Assembly: GCF_013408565.1 (NCBI RefSeq)
Contig: NZ_JACBZX010000001.1
Location: 2,604,001-2,668,000, forward strand
From: Janibacter alkaliphilus
GTDB taxonomy: Bacteria; Actinomycetota; Actinomycetes; Actinomycetales; Dermatophilaceae
Direction of reading: 5' to 3'
Length of the DNA stretch: 64,000 bases
The notes beneath the pieces are model-generated. The model was not told the DNA's origin and did no database searches. It saw nothing but the letters and a program-made list of their open reading frames with translations. Both the position numbers and the translations under genes were made by a program. Position 1 is the first letter of the stretch. Each line of letters begins with the position of its first letter. Shown here piece after piece: positions 35,138 through 43,951 of the stretch.

Positions 35138-36261
35138 CCGGAACCCCCGAGGCGACCCGGGCCGCCGCCGCGCTGCCGCCGGTGCACGTCGTCGGCACCG
35201 GGCTGATCGGGACGAGCATCGGTCTCGCGCTGACCAGCGCCGGGGCACGGGTCACCCTGGCCGACCAGTCCGAGACCTCGGCGGCGCTGGCCCGCGACCT
35301 CGGCGCCGGCAGCCTGGACGCCCCGGCTGAGCCCGGGCTCGTCGTCGTGGCGACCCCGCCGGACGTGGCGCCGCGGCAGGTGCTCGCCGCGCTGCACCAG
35401 CACCCAGGCGCGGTGGTCACCGACGTCGCCTCGGTCAAGCAGGCGATCCTGCGCGACCTGGTGCGCTCGGGGGAGGACATCGGCCGCTACCTCGGCAGCC
35501 ACCCGATGGCCGGCCGCGAGCGCAGCGGGGCGATCAGCGCCCGCGCCGACCTCTTCGAGGGCCGCGCCTGGGTGCTCTGCCCGCACGAGGCCACCACCGA
35601 CGCGGCGGTCGCGGCCGTGGCCGAGCTGGCCCGGGCCACCGGCGCCGCGGTGAGCACCCTCAGCCCGGCCGAGCACGACGCCGCGGTCGCCGCGGTCTCG
35701 CACGTGCCGCAGGTGGCCGCCTCGCTCGTCGCGGCCCGGCTGGAGCCGCTGGCCGACGAGGCGCTCGGGCTGGCCGGCCAGGGGCTGCGCGACGTCACCC
35801 GGATCGCCGCCAGCGACCCCGGCCTGTGGACCCAGATCCTCGCCGGCAACGCGCCGGCCGTGGCCCGGCTGCTGCGCGAGGTGGCCGTCGACCTCACCGG
35901 GCTCGTCGAGGCGCTGGAGGCCCTCGGTGCCGATGCCGACGACGTCGCCGACGCGCCGGGCGCCCGCGCGGTGCTGGCCCGCGCGGTGGCCGCCGGCAAC
36001 GCCGGGCACGCCCGCATCCCCGGCAAGCACGGCGCCGCCCCGACGAGCTACGAGATCGTCCGGGTGGTCGTCGACGACCAGCCGGGTCAGCTCGCCCGGC
36101 TGCTCGCCGACATCGGCGAGGCCGGGATCAACCTCGAGGAGCTGCGCCTCGACCACGGCCTCGGGCTGCCCTTCGGCGTCGCCGAGGTCTCGGTGCTGCC
36201 GGCCGCGGCCGGGCCGCTGGGCGAGGCGCTCACCGCCCTGGGCTGGCAGCTGCACGGGTGA
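35134..36261 (+). CDS. tyrA: Prephenate dehydrogenase with C-terminal ACT domain
   Basis: 375-residue NAD(P)-dependent enzyme of tyrosine synthesis. Rossmann motif [19 protein letters not shown] (~13-31), the substrate loop [13 protein letters not shown] (~125-137), the helical dimerisation domain (~165-285) and a C-terminal ACT domain (~305-370; [33 protein letters not shown]), which usually senses tyrosine. The GTG start overlaps the rluB stop. cmk-der follows after 37 bp under a leaderless promoter. Confidence 0.93.
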   Translation: MTGTPEATRAAAALPPVHVVGTGLIGTSIGLALTSAGARVTLADQSETSAALARDLGAGSLDAPAEPGLVVVATPPDVAPRQVLAALHQHPGAVVTDVASVKQAILRDLVRSGEDIGRYLGSHPMAGRERSGAISARADLFEGRAWVLCPHEATTDAAVAAVAELARATGAAVSTLSPAEHDAAVAAVSHVPQVAASLVAARLEPLADEALGLAGQGLRDVTRIAASDPGLWTQILAGNAPAVARLLREVAVDLTGLVEALEALGADADDVADAPGARAVLARAVAAGNAGHARIPGKHGAAPTSYEIVRVVVDDQPGQLARLLADIGEAGINLEELRLDHGLGLPFGVAEVSVLPAAAGPLGEALTALGWQLHG

Positions 36262-36284
36262 GCCGAGCACGCCCGGCGGGCACG

Positions 36285-36290
36285 TAGGCT
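36285..36290 (+). promoter_or_regulatory. -10 box (TAGGCT) of cmk-der, leaderless
   Basis: TAGGCT ends eight bases before the ATG at 36299, so the message can start at the initiation codon without a ribosome site. Confidence 0.6.
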
Positions 36291-36298
36291 TGCCGGTC

Positions 36299-38479
36299 AT
36301 GAGCCCCGCCGACGCCCCCTTCGTCATCGCCGTCGACGGACCCTCCGGGTCGGGCAAGTCCAGCGTCTCGCGAGCGGTCGCCGACCGGCTGGAGGTCGGC
36401 TACCTCGACACCGGCGCCATGTACCGGGCGCTGACCTGGTGGTGCCTCGAGCGCGGCATCGACCTGGCCGACGAGGTCGCCGTCGAGGCCGAGGCCAGCA
36501 CCGTCCCGCTGGAGCTGTCCGACGAGCCGACCCGCCAGCGCGTGCTGGTGGGATCCACCGACGTCACCGAGGCGATCCGCACCCAGGAGATCTCCACCGT
36601 CGTCTCCCAGGTCGCCACCAACCTCGGGGTCCGCGCGGTGCTGCAGCAGCGCCAGCGCGACCTCATCGCCGAGATCGCCGAGGCCCGCGGCGGCTGTGTC
36701 GCCGAGGGCCGCGACCTGACCACCGTCGTCGTGCCCGAGGCCACCCTGCGGCTGCTGCTCACCGCCAGCGAGGAGGCCCGGCTGCGCCGCCGCTCGCTGG
36801 AGGTGCACGGCCAGGACGACGAGGACGCGGTCGCGGCCACCCGGGACAGCGTGCTGCGCCGGGACCGGGACGACTCGACGGTCTCCGACTTCACCGTCGC
36901 CGCCGACGGGGTGGTCTCGCTGGACACCTCCGAGCTGAGCTTCGAGGAGAGCGTCGAGGCGGTCCTCGGGCTGGCCGAGGAGGTGCGCCGCGGCGAGAGC
37001 CCGGCCGGACCGCCGGTGCCGCCCGTGGTCGTCGACGAGGCCGAGGGCGACGAAGGGGTCGAGCGCGTGCTGCGCGCCGGCCTCGAGGACTTCGAGCTCA
37101 CCGACGACGACCGGGCGCTCATCGACGGCTTCCAGGAGGAGGCCGAGGAGGAGGACGAGGGGCCGCTGCCGGTGGTGGCCATCGTCGGCCGGCCGAACGT
37201 CGGCAAGTCCACCTTCGTCAACCGGGTGCTGCGGCGTCGGGCCGCGGTCGTCGAGGACACCCCGGGGGTGACCCGGGACCGGGTGGCCTACGAGGCGGAG
37301 TGGTCCGGACGACGTTTCACCCTCATCGACACCGGCGGCTGGGCCCGGCAGGCCGCCGGGATCGACCTGCGGGTCGCCGAGCAGGCCGAGATGGGTGTCG
37401 AGATGGCCGACGTCGTCGTGCTCGTCGTCGACGCCATCGTCGGTGCCACCGACGACGACGAGGCCGTGGTGCGGCTGCTGCGCCGCTCCGGCAAGCCGGT
37501 CGTGCTCGTGGCGAACAAGGTCGACGACCAGCGCTTCGAGGCCGACGCCGCCGCGTTGTGGAACCTCGGGCTGGGCGAGCCCTGGCCGGTCTCGGCGCTG
37601 CACGGCCGGGGGAGCGGCGACGTCCTCGACGCGGTGCTGGACGTGCTGCCGGAGGTCTCCCAGGTCGCCCAAGTGATCCCGGACGGGCCGCGCCGGGTGG
37701 CCCTCGTGGGTCGGCCGAACGTCGGCAAGTCCAGCCTGCTCAACAAGCTCGCCCGCGCCGACCGGGTGGTCGTCGACGACGTCGCCGGGACCACCCGCGA
37801 CCCGGTGGACGAGATCGTCGAGCTCGACGGCCGGCCGTGGCGCTTCGTCGACACCGCCGGGATCCGGCGCCGGGTGCACCAGACCCGCGGCGCCGACTTC
37901 TACGCCTCGTTGCGCACCCAGGCCGCGCTGGAGAAGGCCGAGGTGGCGGTGGTGCTCATCGACGCCGAGGAGCCGATCGCCGAGCAGGACCTGCGGGTGG
38001 TCGGCCAGGTCGTCGACGCCGGGCGGGCGCTGGTCATCGCCTACAACAAGTGGGACCTGCTCGACGAGGAGCGCCGCTACTACCTGGAGCGGGAGATCGA
38101 GCGCGACCTGGTGCAGGTGCAGTGGGCGCCGCGGGTGAACATCTCCGCCCGCACCGGTCGGCACACCGACCGGCTGGTGCCCGCGCTGGACACCGCGCTG
38201 GACAGCTGGGACACCCGCATCCCGACCTCCCGGCTCAACGCGCTGCTCGGCGAGATCGTCGCCGGCCACCCGCACCCGGTGCGCGGCGGCAAGCAGCCGC
38301 GGATCCTCTTCGCCACCCAGGCCTCGACCCGGCCGCCGCGCTTCGTCATCTTCGCCTCCGGCTTCCTCGAGGCGGGCTACCGACGCTTCCTGGAGCGGCG
38401 GCTGCGGGAGGAGTTCGGCTTCGCCGGCACACCCATCGAGGTGTCGGTGCGGGTGCGGGAGCGCCGGCGGCGGCGCTGA
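36299..38479 (+). CDS. cmk-der: Fused cytidylate kinase-GTPase Der
   Basis: One 726-residue frame without a stop joins two normally separate proteins. Residues ~1-230: CMP kinase (P-loop [33 protein letters not shown]), phosphorylating CMP/dCMP. Residues ~235-290: acidic linker ([10 protein letters not shown]). Residues ~291-726: Der/EngA with two G domains (GRPNVGKST near 297; GRPNVGKSS near 471; NKVD and NKWD specificity motifs) and the KH-like C-terminal domain, needed for 50S subunit assembly. In mycobacteria cmk and engA are adjacent genes; fused forms are known in some actinobacteria. A 16-bp tandem repeat starts at the stop codon. Confidence 0.93.
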   Translation: MSPADAPFVIAVDGPSGSGKSSVSRAVADRLEVGYLDTGAMYRALTWWCLERGIDLADEVAVEAEASTVPLELSDEPTRQRVLVGSTDVTEAIRTQEISTVVSQVATNLGVRAVLQQRQRDLIAEIAEARGGCVAEGRDLTTVVVPEATLRLLLTASEEARLRRRSLEVHGQDDEDAVAATRDSVLRRDRDDSTVSDFTVAADGVVSLDTSELSFEESVEAVLGLAEEVRRGESPAGPPVPPVVVDEAEGDEGVERVLRAGLEDFELTDDDRALIDGFQEEAEEEDEGPLPVVAIVGRPNVGKSTFVNRVLRRRAAVVEDTPGVTRDRVAYEAEWSGRRFTLIDTGGWARQAAGIDLRVAEQAEMGVEMADVVVLVVDAIVGATDDDEAVVRLLRRSGKPVVLVANKVDDQRFEADAAALWNLGLGEPWPVSALHGRGSGDVLDAVLDVLPEVSQVAQVIPDGPRRVALVGRPNVGKSSLLNKLARADRVVVDDVAGTTRDPVDEIVELDGRPWRFVDTAGIRRRVHQTRGADFYASLRTQAALEKAEVAVVLIDAEEPIAEQDLRVVGQVVDAGRALVIAYNKWDLLDEERRYYLEREIERDLVQVQWAPRVNISARTGRHTDRLVPALDTALDSWDTRIPTSRLNALLGEIVAGHPHPVRGGKQPRILFATQASTRPPRFVIFASGFLEAGYRRFLERRLREEFGFAGTPIEVSVRVRERRRRR

Positions 38480-38529
38480 GGTCTGGGGGCGCTGAGGTTC
38501 GGCGGCACTGAGGTTCTGGGGCGCTGAGG
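38472..38529. repeat. 16-bp tandem repeat (4 copies) at the end of der
   Basis: GGCGCTGAGG-type units begin at 38472, 38488, 38504 and 38520, exactly 16 bp apart; the middle two read GG(C/CA)CTGAGGTTC. The first copy contains the last Arg codon and TGA stop of cmk-der, so the gene end appears to have been duplicated in tandem. The last copy forms GGCGCTGAGGCGCC, a small hairpin. Confidence 0.8.
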
Positions 38530-38539
38530 CGCCGGATCG

Positions 38540-38977
38540 CTAGGACGGGTACGCCCGGGCGAGCATGACCGTGAACCCGACGACGCAGCCGACCGGGAGG
38601 TAGGCCACGCTGGCGATCACCAGGCTCAGGCCTCGGGTACGTCGCCGCGACTCGTTGATCTGGTGGCAGCCGAGCGTGAACAGGGCGGCCGGGGTGAAGA
38701 ACGCGACGATCTCCACGAGCAGGGTGGCGACCATCGCGAGTGGCCTTTCCTGGACCTCGGCCGGCTCGACGAGTCCCGCCAGGATGGCGCCGAAGACGCT
38801 GGGCAGCATGATGCCGATGGATACGCCGGCGGCGATCGCGCCGCCGGTGTCCGAGACGGGGCCGGTGTCCGAGGTCGCGCCCACGGGGCGGTCGCGGGGT
38901 GCGGTGCGGTCCGTCGTCGGTGCGCTGCCTCCACCGTCGGCCGAGAGGGGTGGCGGCGGATGAGCACCGGTGCTCAT
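38540..38977 (-). CDS. Small membrane protein, function unknown
   Basis: 145 residues: a Pro/Ser/Thr-rich disordered N-terminus (~1-42), then about three membrane segments (~46-68, ~80-105 and ~117-140) separated by a short polar loop (GCHQINESRRRTRG). No family recognised. It starts nine bases after the stop of the 118-aa membrane protein gene, and both share the bipartite plan of hydrophilic N-terminus plus membrane domain, so the pair probably forms one operon. Confidence 0.6.
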   Translation of the reverse strand: MSTGAHPPPPLSADGGGSAPTTDRTAPRDRPVGATSDTGPVSDTGGAIAAGVSIGIMLPSVFGAILAGLVEPAEVQERPLAMVATLLVEIVAFFTPAALFTLGCHQINESRRRTRGLSLVIASVAYLPVGCVVGFTVMLARAYPS

Positions 38978-38986
38978 CGTGCGGGC

Positions 38987-39343
38987 TCAGCCGACGGAGG
39001 GGAGCACCAGGTAGCGGATCGTGATGACCAGCACGAGCGTCAGGGTGGCGCACAGTCCGGCCGTCGTGAGCAGCGCCCCGGCGCGGCTGGTGGCATCGAC
39101 GCAGACCAGCGTGCCGACGACGACGAAGGAGGCGAAGGGCACCATCGGGATCACGAGGACGGTGAGCTCAGGCACCCCCAGCGGCGTCGGGATGACGCGC
39201 ATGGCGACCCCGAGGAGCACGAGTTCGATCCCGGTGCCGAGGACGGCGCCGAGCGGCAGGATCACGGCGGCCTGACGCCGGATCATCGCTCGCTCTGCGC
39301 GTCGGCGGTGCTCGTAGACCTCCCACGGGTGGCCGGTCTGCAT
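38987..39343 (-). CDS. Small membrane protein, function unknown
   Basis: 118 residues. A basic N-terminus (HPWEVYEHRRRAERAMIRRQAA) precedes three hydrophobic segments (~25-45, ~50-75 and ~85-112). The ATG at 39343 is chosen because longer versions of the frame would run through the tRNA-Pro gene on the other strand. First gene of the two-gene membrane-protein unit; no function can be assigned. Confidence 0.6.
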   Translation of the reverse strand: MQTGHPWEVYEHRRRAERAMIRRQAAVILPLGAVLGTGIELVLLGVAMRVIPTPLGVPELTVLVIPMVPFASFVVVGTLVCVDATSRAGALLTTAGLCATLTLVLVITIRYLVLPSVG

Positions 39344-39428
39344 GCCGTTCAGCGTGCCAGCGTGGTGCCCCCGGAGGTACGACCCTCGGGCATCGGCAGC
39401 CGATTCGTGACCTCGTGAAGGGCTGGGA

Positions 39429-39434
39429 TACAGT
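39429..39434 (+). promoter_or_regulatory. Probable -10 element (TACAGT) of tRNA-Pro
   Basis: TACAGT lies 28 bases upstream of the mature tRNA 5' end on the same strand. Confidence 0.45.
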
Positions 39435-39462
39435 TGCGGTCGCTCCGGAGACGGGGCAGCCA

Positions 39463-39536
<74 letters not shown>

Positions 39537-39560
39537 CACTGTGATGTCTCAGGACATCGG

Positions 39561-39592
39561 AAACCCGGTGAACCGACAGGTTCACCGGGTTT
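39561..39592 (+). terminator. Intrinsic terminator after tRNA-Pro
   Basis: A perfect 14-bp stem (39561-39574 with 39579-39592, loop GACA) ending in TTTCGTCATTC, 25 bases downstream of the tRNA. It is the clearest terminator in the window; the A-rich/T-rich ends of the stem suggest it may work in both directions. Confidence 0.9.
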
Positions 39593-39682
39593 CGTCATTC
39601 TTGGGTGGGTGGTGGATGTGCTGATGGGCGCCTGCCGATCCGCTCGCCACGGAGAGCTGACCAGGCTTCCTTCGAAACTGCC

Positions 39683-39729
39683 GGTCGAGGTGATCCGCGC
39701 CGCGCACCCGGGCGCAGATCACCTCGACC
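39683..39729. repeat. 47-bp palindrome, copy 1
   Basis: GGTCGAGGTGATC (39683-39695) pairs with 39717-39729; after one mismatch the stem continues GCGCC/GGCGC around a 9-nt centre. It is 45/47 identical to the copy at 41024-41070; the two differ only in the central loop. It lies between the tRNA-Pro terminator and the winged-helix gene. Confidence 0.9.
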
Positions 39730-39831
39730 CCGAGCGAACATCCGCCCGACAGCGACGCCCCGGTGGGGGCATGATGCTGGCACCGCCGCACCGACGGGGT
39801 CCACGAGGTACGACAGGACGGGAAGGGGGTC

Positions 39832-41034
39832 GTGGTGCGACGACTCGTGACGGACGACGAGAGACGGGCACGCATCGGTCGCCGGCACGCCCTGGCTCCG
39901 TCGAGCCGGGTGTCCTCGGTCGAGGACGCGACGCGCGCCGTCGTGTGCCTCCACGGGACCGAGCCACCGAGCGTGCACCTGTCCTGCTGGGCGCGGACGA
40001 AGGGGGTCAGCGTCGAGGATGTCGAGCACGCCCTCTACTCGACGCGGTCGGTGATCCGGCAGATGTCGATGCGCGAGACCCTCTTCGTGATGCCGCGCGA
40101 CCTCGTGCCGGCCGTCTGGGGCAGCGCCGCTGCGCGCATCTCACGGGTCCACCGCAACCGGCTCGTCAAAGACCTGGAGCGGTGGGGAGCGGTGCCCGAG
40201 GGAGAGGGTGCCGAAGTGCTCGCCGCTGCGGAGACCGCCGTGCTGGAGCACCTGAGCGACGGTGTCGCGCGCTCGTCGGCCGAGGTGCGTCGCGAGGTGC
40301 CCGAGGCGGCCGGGTCCTTCACGCAGGCCCCCGACAAGTCCTGGGGAGGCACGATCGCCATCGCGCCCAAGGTCCTGGCCCAGCTGAGCATGGACGGCGC
40401 GGTGGCCCGCGCGGGGAACGCCGGGGAGTGGTACGCGAGCCGTCCGACCTGGACGCCGACCGCGGCCTGGTGGGGCGGTGCGGTCCCCGCGGCGTGGGGC
40501 GCGCGGCGCGGCTACGCCGAGCTCGTGGACCGCTGGCTGTGGTCCTACGGCCCCGGCACGGTGAAGGACATGGCCTGGTGGCTCGGCAGCACACAGGCCG
40601 CGGTCCGCACGGCCATCGACGACCTGGGCGCGGTGCAGGTGTCGCTCGAGGACGGCTCGCCCGCGTGGCTGCGGCACGACGACCTCGACCCCGTCATCGA
40701 CGTCGAGCCCTGGGTGGCGCTCCTGCCGCTGCTGGATCCCACGGTCATGGGCTGGAAGGGTCGCGACTTCGTCCTCGGCGACCACGCTCCCCAGCTCTTC
40801 GACTCGGTCGGCAATGCCGGGACCACGGCGTGGGTCGACGGTCGCGTGGTCGGCGCGTGGGTGCAGGACGACGACGGCGCGGTCGAGCTGCGGCTGCTGG
40901 AGGAGGTCTCGGCTGCGGCGCGGGACGCCCTTCGCGGTGAGGCCGAGCGGCTCACCGAGTGGTTGGACGGTCAGCGGGTCTTCACGGTCTATCCCTCACC
41001 GGTGATGAAGGCGCCCCCTCAGCGGTCGAGGTGA
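39832..41034 (+). CDS. Winged-helix DNA-binding protein (HTH_42/AlkZ-like family)
   Basis: 400-residue protein resembling the actinobacterial 'winged helix DNA-binding domain-containing' family related to the DNA glycosylases AlkZ/YcaQ. The N-terminal region has the family blocks WARTKGVSVEDVEHALYSTRSVIRQMSMRETLFVMPRD; central winged-helix-like elements follow (GTVKDMAWWLGSTQAAVRTAIDDLG), then LLPLLDPTVMGWKGRDFVLGDH. Glycosylase activity is not established for this branch. The GTG start at 39832 has GGAAGGGGG upstream; GTG 39835 is equally possible. The TGA stop lies inside copy 2 of the 47-bp palindrome. Confidence 0.78.
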   Translation: MVRRLVTDDERRARIGRRHALAPSSRVSSVEDATRAVVCLHGTEPPSVHLSCWARTKGVSVEDVEHALYSTRSVIRQMSMRETLFVMPRDLVPAVWGSAAARISRVHRNRLVKDLERWGAVPEGEGAEVLAAAETAVLEHLSDGVARSSAEVRREVPEAAGSFTQAPDKSWGGTIAIAPKVLAQLSMDGAVARAGNAGEWYASRPTWTPTAAWWGGAVPAAWGARRGYAELVDRWLWSYGPGTVKDMAWWLGSTQAAVRTAIDDLGAVQVSLEDGSPAWLRHDDLDPVIDVEPWVALLPLLDPTVMGWKGRDFVLGDHAPQLFDSVGNAGTTAWVDGRVVGAWVQDDDGAVELRLLEEVSAAARDALRGEAERLTEWLDGQRVFTVYPSPVMKAPPQRSR

Positions 41035-41070
41035 TCCGCGCCGCGGATCCGGGCGCAGATCACCTCGACC
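41024..41070. repeat. 47-bp palindrome, copy 2 (overlaps a stop codon)
   Basis: Same element as 39683-39729 with two base changes in the centre (GGATC for GCACC). The winged-helix reading frame enters the left arm and ends at the TGA within GAGGTGATC. As RNA it would form a very stable hairpin right at the stop codon and may serve as a terminator. Confidence 0.9.
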
Positions 41071-41126
41071 ACCCACTCGGCTGCCCCAAGAGCCGTGACT
41101 ATCCGAGTTGCGGATGCTCGGGCTCC

Positions 41127-41858
41127 TCACCACCGGTCACCAAGGGACGACTCCGCTGCTGTGACGAAGGTGCCCGAAGGGGCATCGTCAGGCATCGTCG
41201 CGGCGTCAGCAACAACCACGGCGGCGTGGGTCGCGGTCAGTGGCGCCTGCTCACGATTGACCGGGGTCAGGTCGGTCTGGACGAACCCGGGACATACCGA
41301 GGTCACCTTGATCGGTGTGTCAGCCAGCGCCTTGGACAAGGCGATCGTGATGTTGTTGAGCGCGGCCTTGGAGCTCTGATAGGCCGGCACGACCATCCCA
41401 TAGTACGGCGAGCGTGGATCGGTCTGGTCGGTCAGCGAAGCCATCGTTGAGGACACGTTCACGATGCGGCCGCGTGAAGACCTCCTGAGCAGGGGCAGGA
41501 GAGCTTCGAGCACGGCAACCGGGCCGAGAACGTTGGTGGCGTATGTCCTCCGGAACAAGCTCAGGTCAACAGCCTCGGTAGCCGCCGTGGTCGCCTCTGG
41601 CAGCACACCAGCGTTGTTGACCAGGACGTCGAGCCCGCCATGCCGCTCCTCGATCCAAGCGGCGGACGCACGGATCGACGCGGCATCCGTGACATCCAGT
41701 CGGACCGATGTCGCACCCTTGCCGATCTCCGCCGCTGTCTCGTGGCCCGCAGCTTCGTCGCGTGCACCCACGACAACGGTCAAGCCGCGGTCGGCCAGCT
41801 CTCGAGCAACTGCGCGGCCCAAGCCACGGTTGCTGCCGGTGATCAACGCTACTGTCAT
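41127..41858 (-). CDS. Short-chain dehydrogenase/reductase
   Basis: 243-residue classical SDR oxidoreductase. Cofactor motif TGSNRGLG (~7-14), NNAG (~85), catalytic Ser in VNVSS (~135) and the Y-x3-K site (YQSSKAA, ~160), then PGFVQTDLTP. An Arg after the glycine motif suggests NADP(H). The ATG at 41858 has a perfect AGGAGG six bases upstream, so longer frames are not used. Substrate unknown; no related gene adjoins it. The region is noticeably less GC-rich than the rest of the window, with common A/T-ending codons, suggesting recent acquisition. Confidence 0.88.
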   Translation of the reverse strand: MTVALITGSNRGLGRAVARELADRGLTVVVGARDEAAGHETAAEIGKGATSVRLDVTDAASIRASAAWIEERHGGLDVLVNNAGVLPEATTAATEAVDLSLFRRTYATNVLGPVAVLEALLPLLRRSSRGRIVNVSSTMASLTDQTDPRSPYYGMVVPAYQSSKAALNNITIALSKALADTPIKVTSVCPGFVQTDLTPVNREQAPLTATHAAVVVADAATMPDDAPSGTFVTAAESSLGDRW

Positions 41859-41930
41859 GACCATCCTCCTGATCGCTCGTCTGGCGGCCGGTCGACCGCT
41901 CACTGCGAGGACGCCGCACCGGACCGAGAC

Positions 41931-42131
41931 GTGAGATGCGACGTGTGCGCATCGCAGGGCGTGATCGTCTGTCCTCACCCAGACTGGGATGAACTCGATG
42001 AGCTTCGGGCACTGTTCGCGCCCTGTCACAACCGGCGCGGGGCTACGGCTGACGAAGTTGCCCTAGGGTTCTCGCTCGTTGTCGGGCGGCGACTTCCGCC
42101 CGGAAGCCCTTCCACGTCACTAATAGTGTGA
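41931..42131 (+). pseudogene. Possible HNH-nuclease-like remnant
   Basis: A 66-codon frame opening at GTG reads VRCDVCASQGVIVCPHPD, then ELRALFAPCHNRRGATADE. The C-x2-C ... CHNRRGA pattern resembles the end of an HNH endonuclease domain, but the central Asp-His of a real HNH is missing. The last 30 codons overlap the reverse-strand hypothetical gene. It is most likely a decayed fragment or chance; reported with low confidence. Confidence 0.2.
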
Positions 42132-42546
42132 GCCCACCGGCAAGCGTCACGACGAAGGCCACCAGGGCACACAGCGCTGCGGCCCCTTTCCAGTGGGGAT
42201 CGCTGATGATGGCCGAGGCGATGGCCAGGGCAAGGTAGAGGAGATAGCAGACGATCGTCCCGGACAGCAGAGCGTTCATCCTCGGGTTGGCCCGATAGGC
42301 CTCGTACCTCGCCAACTTGTCAGCCAAGACATAGTCGGCGCGCACGCGATACTCGAGGGCCCAGTCCTGATCCCCTGCACGGGCTAGCTGATCCGCGACC
42401 GAGAGAAGGCGATCGCGCTCCTCCAACGCATGGGCTGGTGTTCCCGCGCGACGTAGCGCCTTAGACGTGAAGGAAAAGAGCACAGCCAGGGTGGGGACAA
42501 TGGCTGCGACAGCGGCCACCGCCGACCAAGTGGATTGAGAATCCAT
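42043..42546 (-). CDS. Hypothetical membrane protein
   Basis: 167 residues: hydrophobic N-terminal segment (~5-26), a central charged helical region (ALRRAGTPAHALEERDRLLSVADQLARAGDQ...YRVRADYVLADKLARYEAYRA, ~30-85) and two C-terminal membrane helices (~90-112 and ~120-145), ending in a basic tail. No family recognised. GGGAGG five bases before the ATG at 42546 decides the start. Like the SDR gene beside it, it is less GC-rich than its surroundings. Confidence 0.6.
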   Translation of the reverse strand: MDSQSTWSAVAAVAAIVPTLAVLFSFTSKALRRAGTPAHALEERDRLLSVADQLARAGDQDWALEYRVRADYVLADKLARYEAYRANPRMNALLSGTIVCYLLYLALAIASAIISDPHWKGAAALCALVAFVVTLAGGLTLLVTWKGFRAEVAARQRARTLGQLRQP

Positions 42547-42664
42547 CGGCACCTCCCGGTGATCGCGAGGCTGACGATGCTCTCAACTCGCAGCGCTTCT
42601 GTCGCGCCGAGTCGTGGGCGTGACCGATGGCTCCGAGGAATCTCCTCGCAGCCTGACACTCCGA

Positions 42665-43951
42665 TCAGCTCGACCCCGCGAGCGCTCCCTCCAGCGCGGC
42701 ACCCACCCGGTAGAGCGCCGCGTCGTCACCGGGCGCCGCCATGAGCTGCAGCCCGACCGGCAGGCCGTCCGAGCGACCGATCGGCAGCGACATCGCCGCC
42801 AGCCCGGCCAGGTTGGCCTCGACCGTCCACCAGTCGGTGCGCGGCCGCGCCAAGGGGTCGTCCATGCCGGCGCGACCCAGCAGCGGGGCGACCAGCGGCA
42901 CCGTCGGGCTGATCATCAGCCGGCAGCGCTCCAGCACCTCCCGAGCGTCGGCGGTGATGAGCCCTCGCAGCCGCAGCGCCTCGGCGTGCTCGGCGGTGCC
43001 CGCCAGCCGCCGGCCGACCTCCAGCCGGCTGAGGGCCTCGTCGCCGAGGCCACGCCCTTCGTGCTCCGCGAGGACCGGTAGCGCCTCGACCGAGGTGACC
43101 GCGAGGTAGACGTCGAGCAGGTCGCCGAAGCGGGGCACGGTGACCTCCTCGACCTCCGCGCCCCGGTCCTCCAGCGCCGCCACCGCCGCGTCGAAGGCGG
43201 CGAGCACGCCGGGATCGTTGCGCTCCCCGGACATCGGGGCCACCCGGGCGAGGCGCCATCCCGTGAGGTCACCACGGGCACCCGCCTCGGCCGCGGCAGC
43301 AAGGACACGCGGGCCGCCGGGCACCGATGCTCCGGCGATGGCCTCGTGCAGCGCCGCGGTCCGCGCAACATCGGGCCCCATCGGGCCGACCCGGTCCAGG
43401 CTCGGCGCGAAGTCGACGACCCCGTCGGTGGGGACGGTGCCGGGGGAGGGAGCCACTCCGACCACCCCGCAGAAGGCGGCCGGCTCGCGGATCGACCCGC
43501 CCGTGTCGGTGCCCAGCGCGAGCACGTCGTAGGCGGCCACCGCGGCGCCGGAGCCGCCGCTGGATCCGCCGGCGGTGCGGCGCGGGTCCCACGGGTTCCG
43601 GGTCGGGCCCCACGCCGAGCTCTCGGTCGAGGCACCCATGGCGAACTCGTCGAGGTTGGTCGTGCCGACGACGTGCGCCCCGGCGCGCCGCAGCCGGGTC
43701 ACGACCTCGGCGTCGCCGTGGGTGCGTGGCAGGTCGCGGCGCGAGGCGGAGCCGCAGGCCCACGGCGCGCCCGCCACGGCGATGTTGTCCTTGACCGCGA
43801 CGACCTCGCCGGCGAGCAGCCCGTCGCCGACGCGGCCGAGGTCCGTGCCGCTGTCCGCATCGCCGGGGTCGTCGGCCACGTGCACGAACGCGCCGAGCTC
43901 GCCGTCCCGCTCGGCGATCGCTGATCGCGCCCGGTCCAGCCGGGCGCTCAC
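42665..43951 (-). CDS. Amidase signature-family protein, GatA-like
   Basis: 428-residue Ser-cisSer-Lys amidase: Lys54 in VAVKDNIAV, the cis-Ser in GGSSGGS (130/131), nucleophile Ser153 in GTDTGGSIREPA. The overall order resembles GatA of the tRNA-dependent amidotransferase, but no gatB/gatC lies nearby, so a free amidase is more likely. The GTG start overlaps the stop of asnB (GTGA), which links it to asparagine metabolism or to hydrolysis of a related amide. Substrate not predictable from sequence. Confidence 0.85.
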   Translation of the reverse strand: MSARLDRARSAIAERDGELGAFVHVADDPGDADSGTDLGRVGDGLLAGEVVAVKDNIAVAGAPWACGSASRRDLPRTHGDAEVVTRLRRAGAHVVGTTNLDEFAMGASTESSAWGPTRNPWDPRRTAGGSSGGSGAAVAAYDVLALGTDTGGSIREPAAFCGVVGVAPSPGTVPTDGVVDFAPSLDRVGPMGPDVARTAALHEAIAGASVPGGPRVLAAAAEAGARGDLTGWRLARVAPMSGERNDPGVLAAFDAAVAALEDRGAEVEEVTVPRFGDLLDVYLAVTSVEALPVLAEHEGRGLGDEALSRLEVGRRLAGTAEHAEALRLRGLITADAREVLERCRLMISPTVPLVAPLLGRAGMDDPLARPRTDWWTVEANLAGLAAMSLPIGRSDGLPVGLQLMAAPGDDAALYRVGAALEGALAGSS

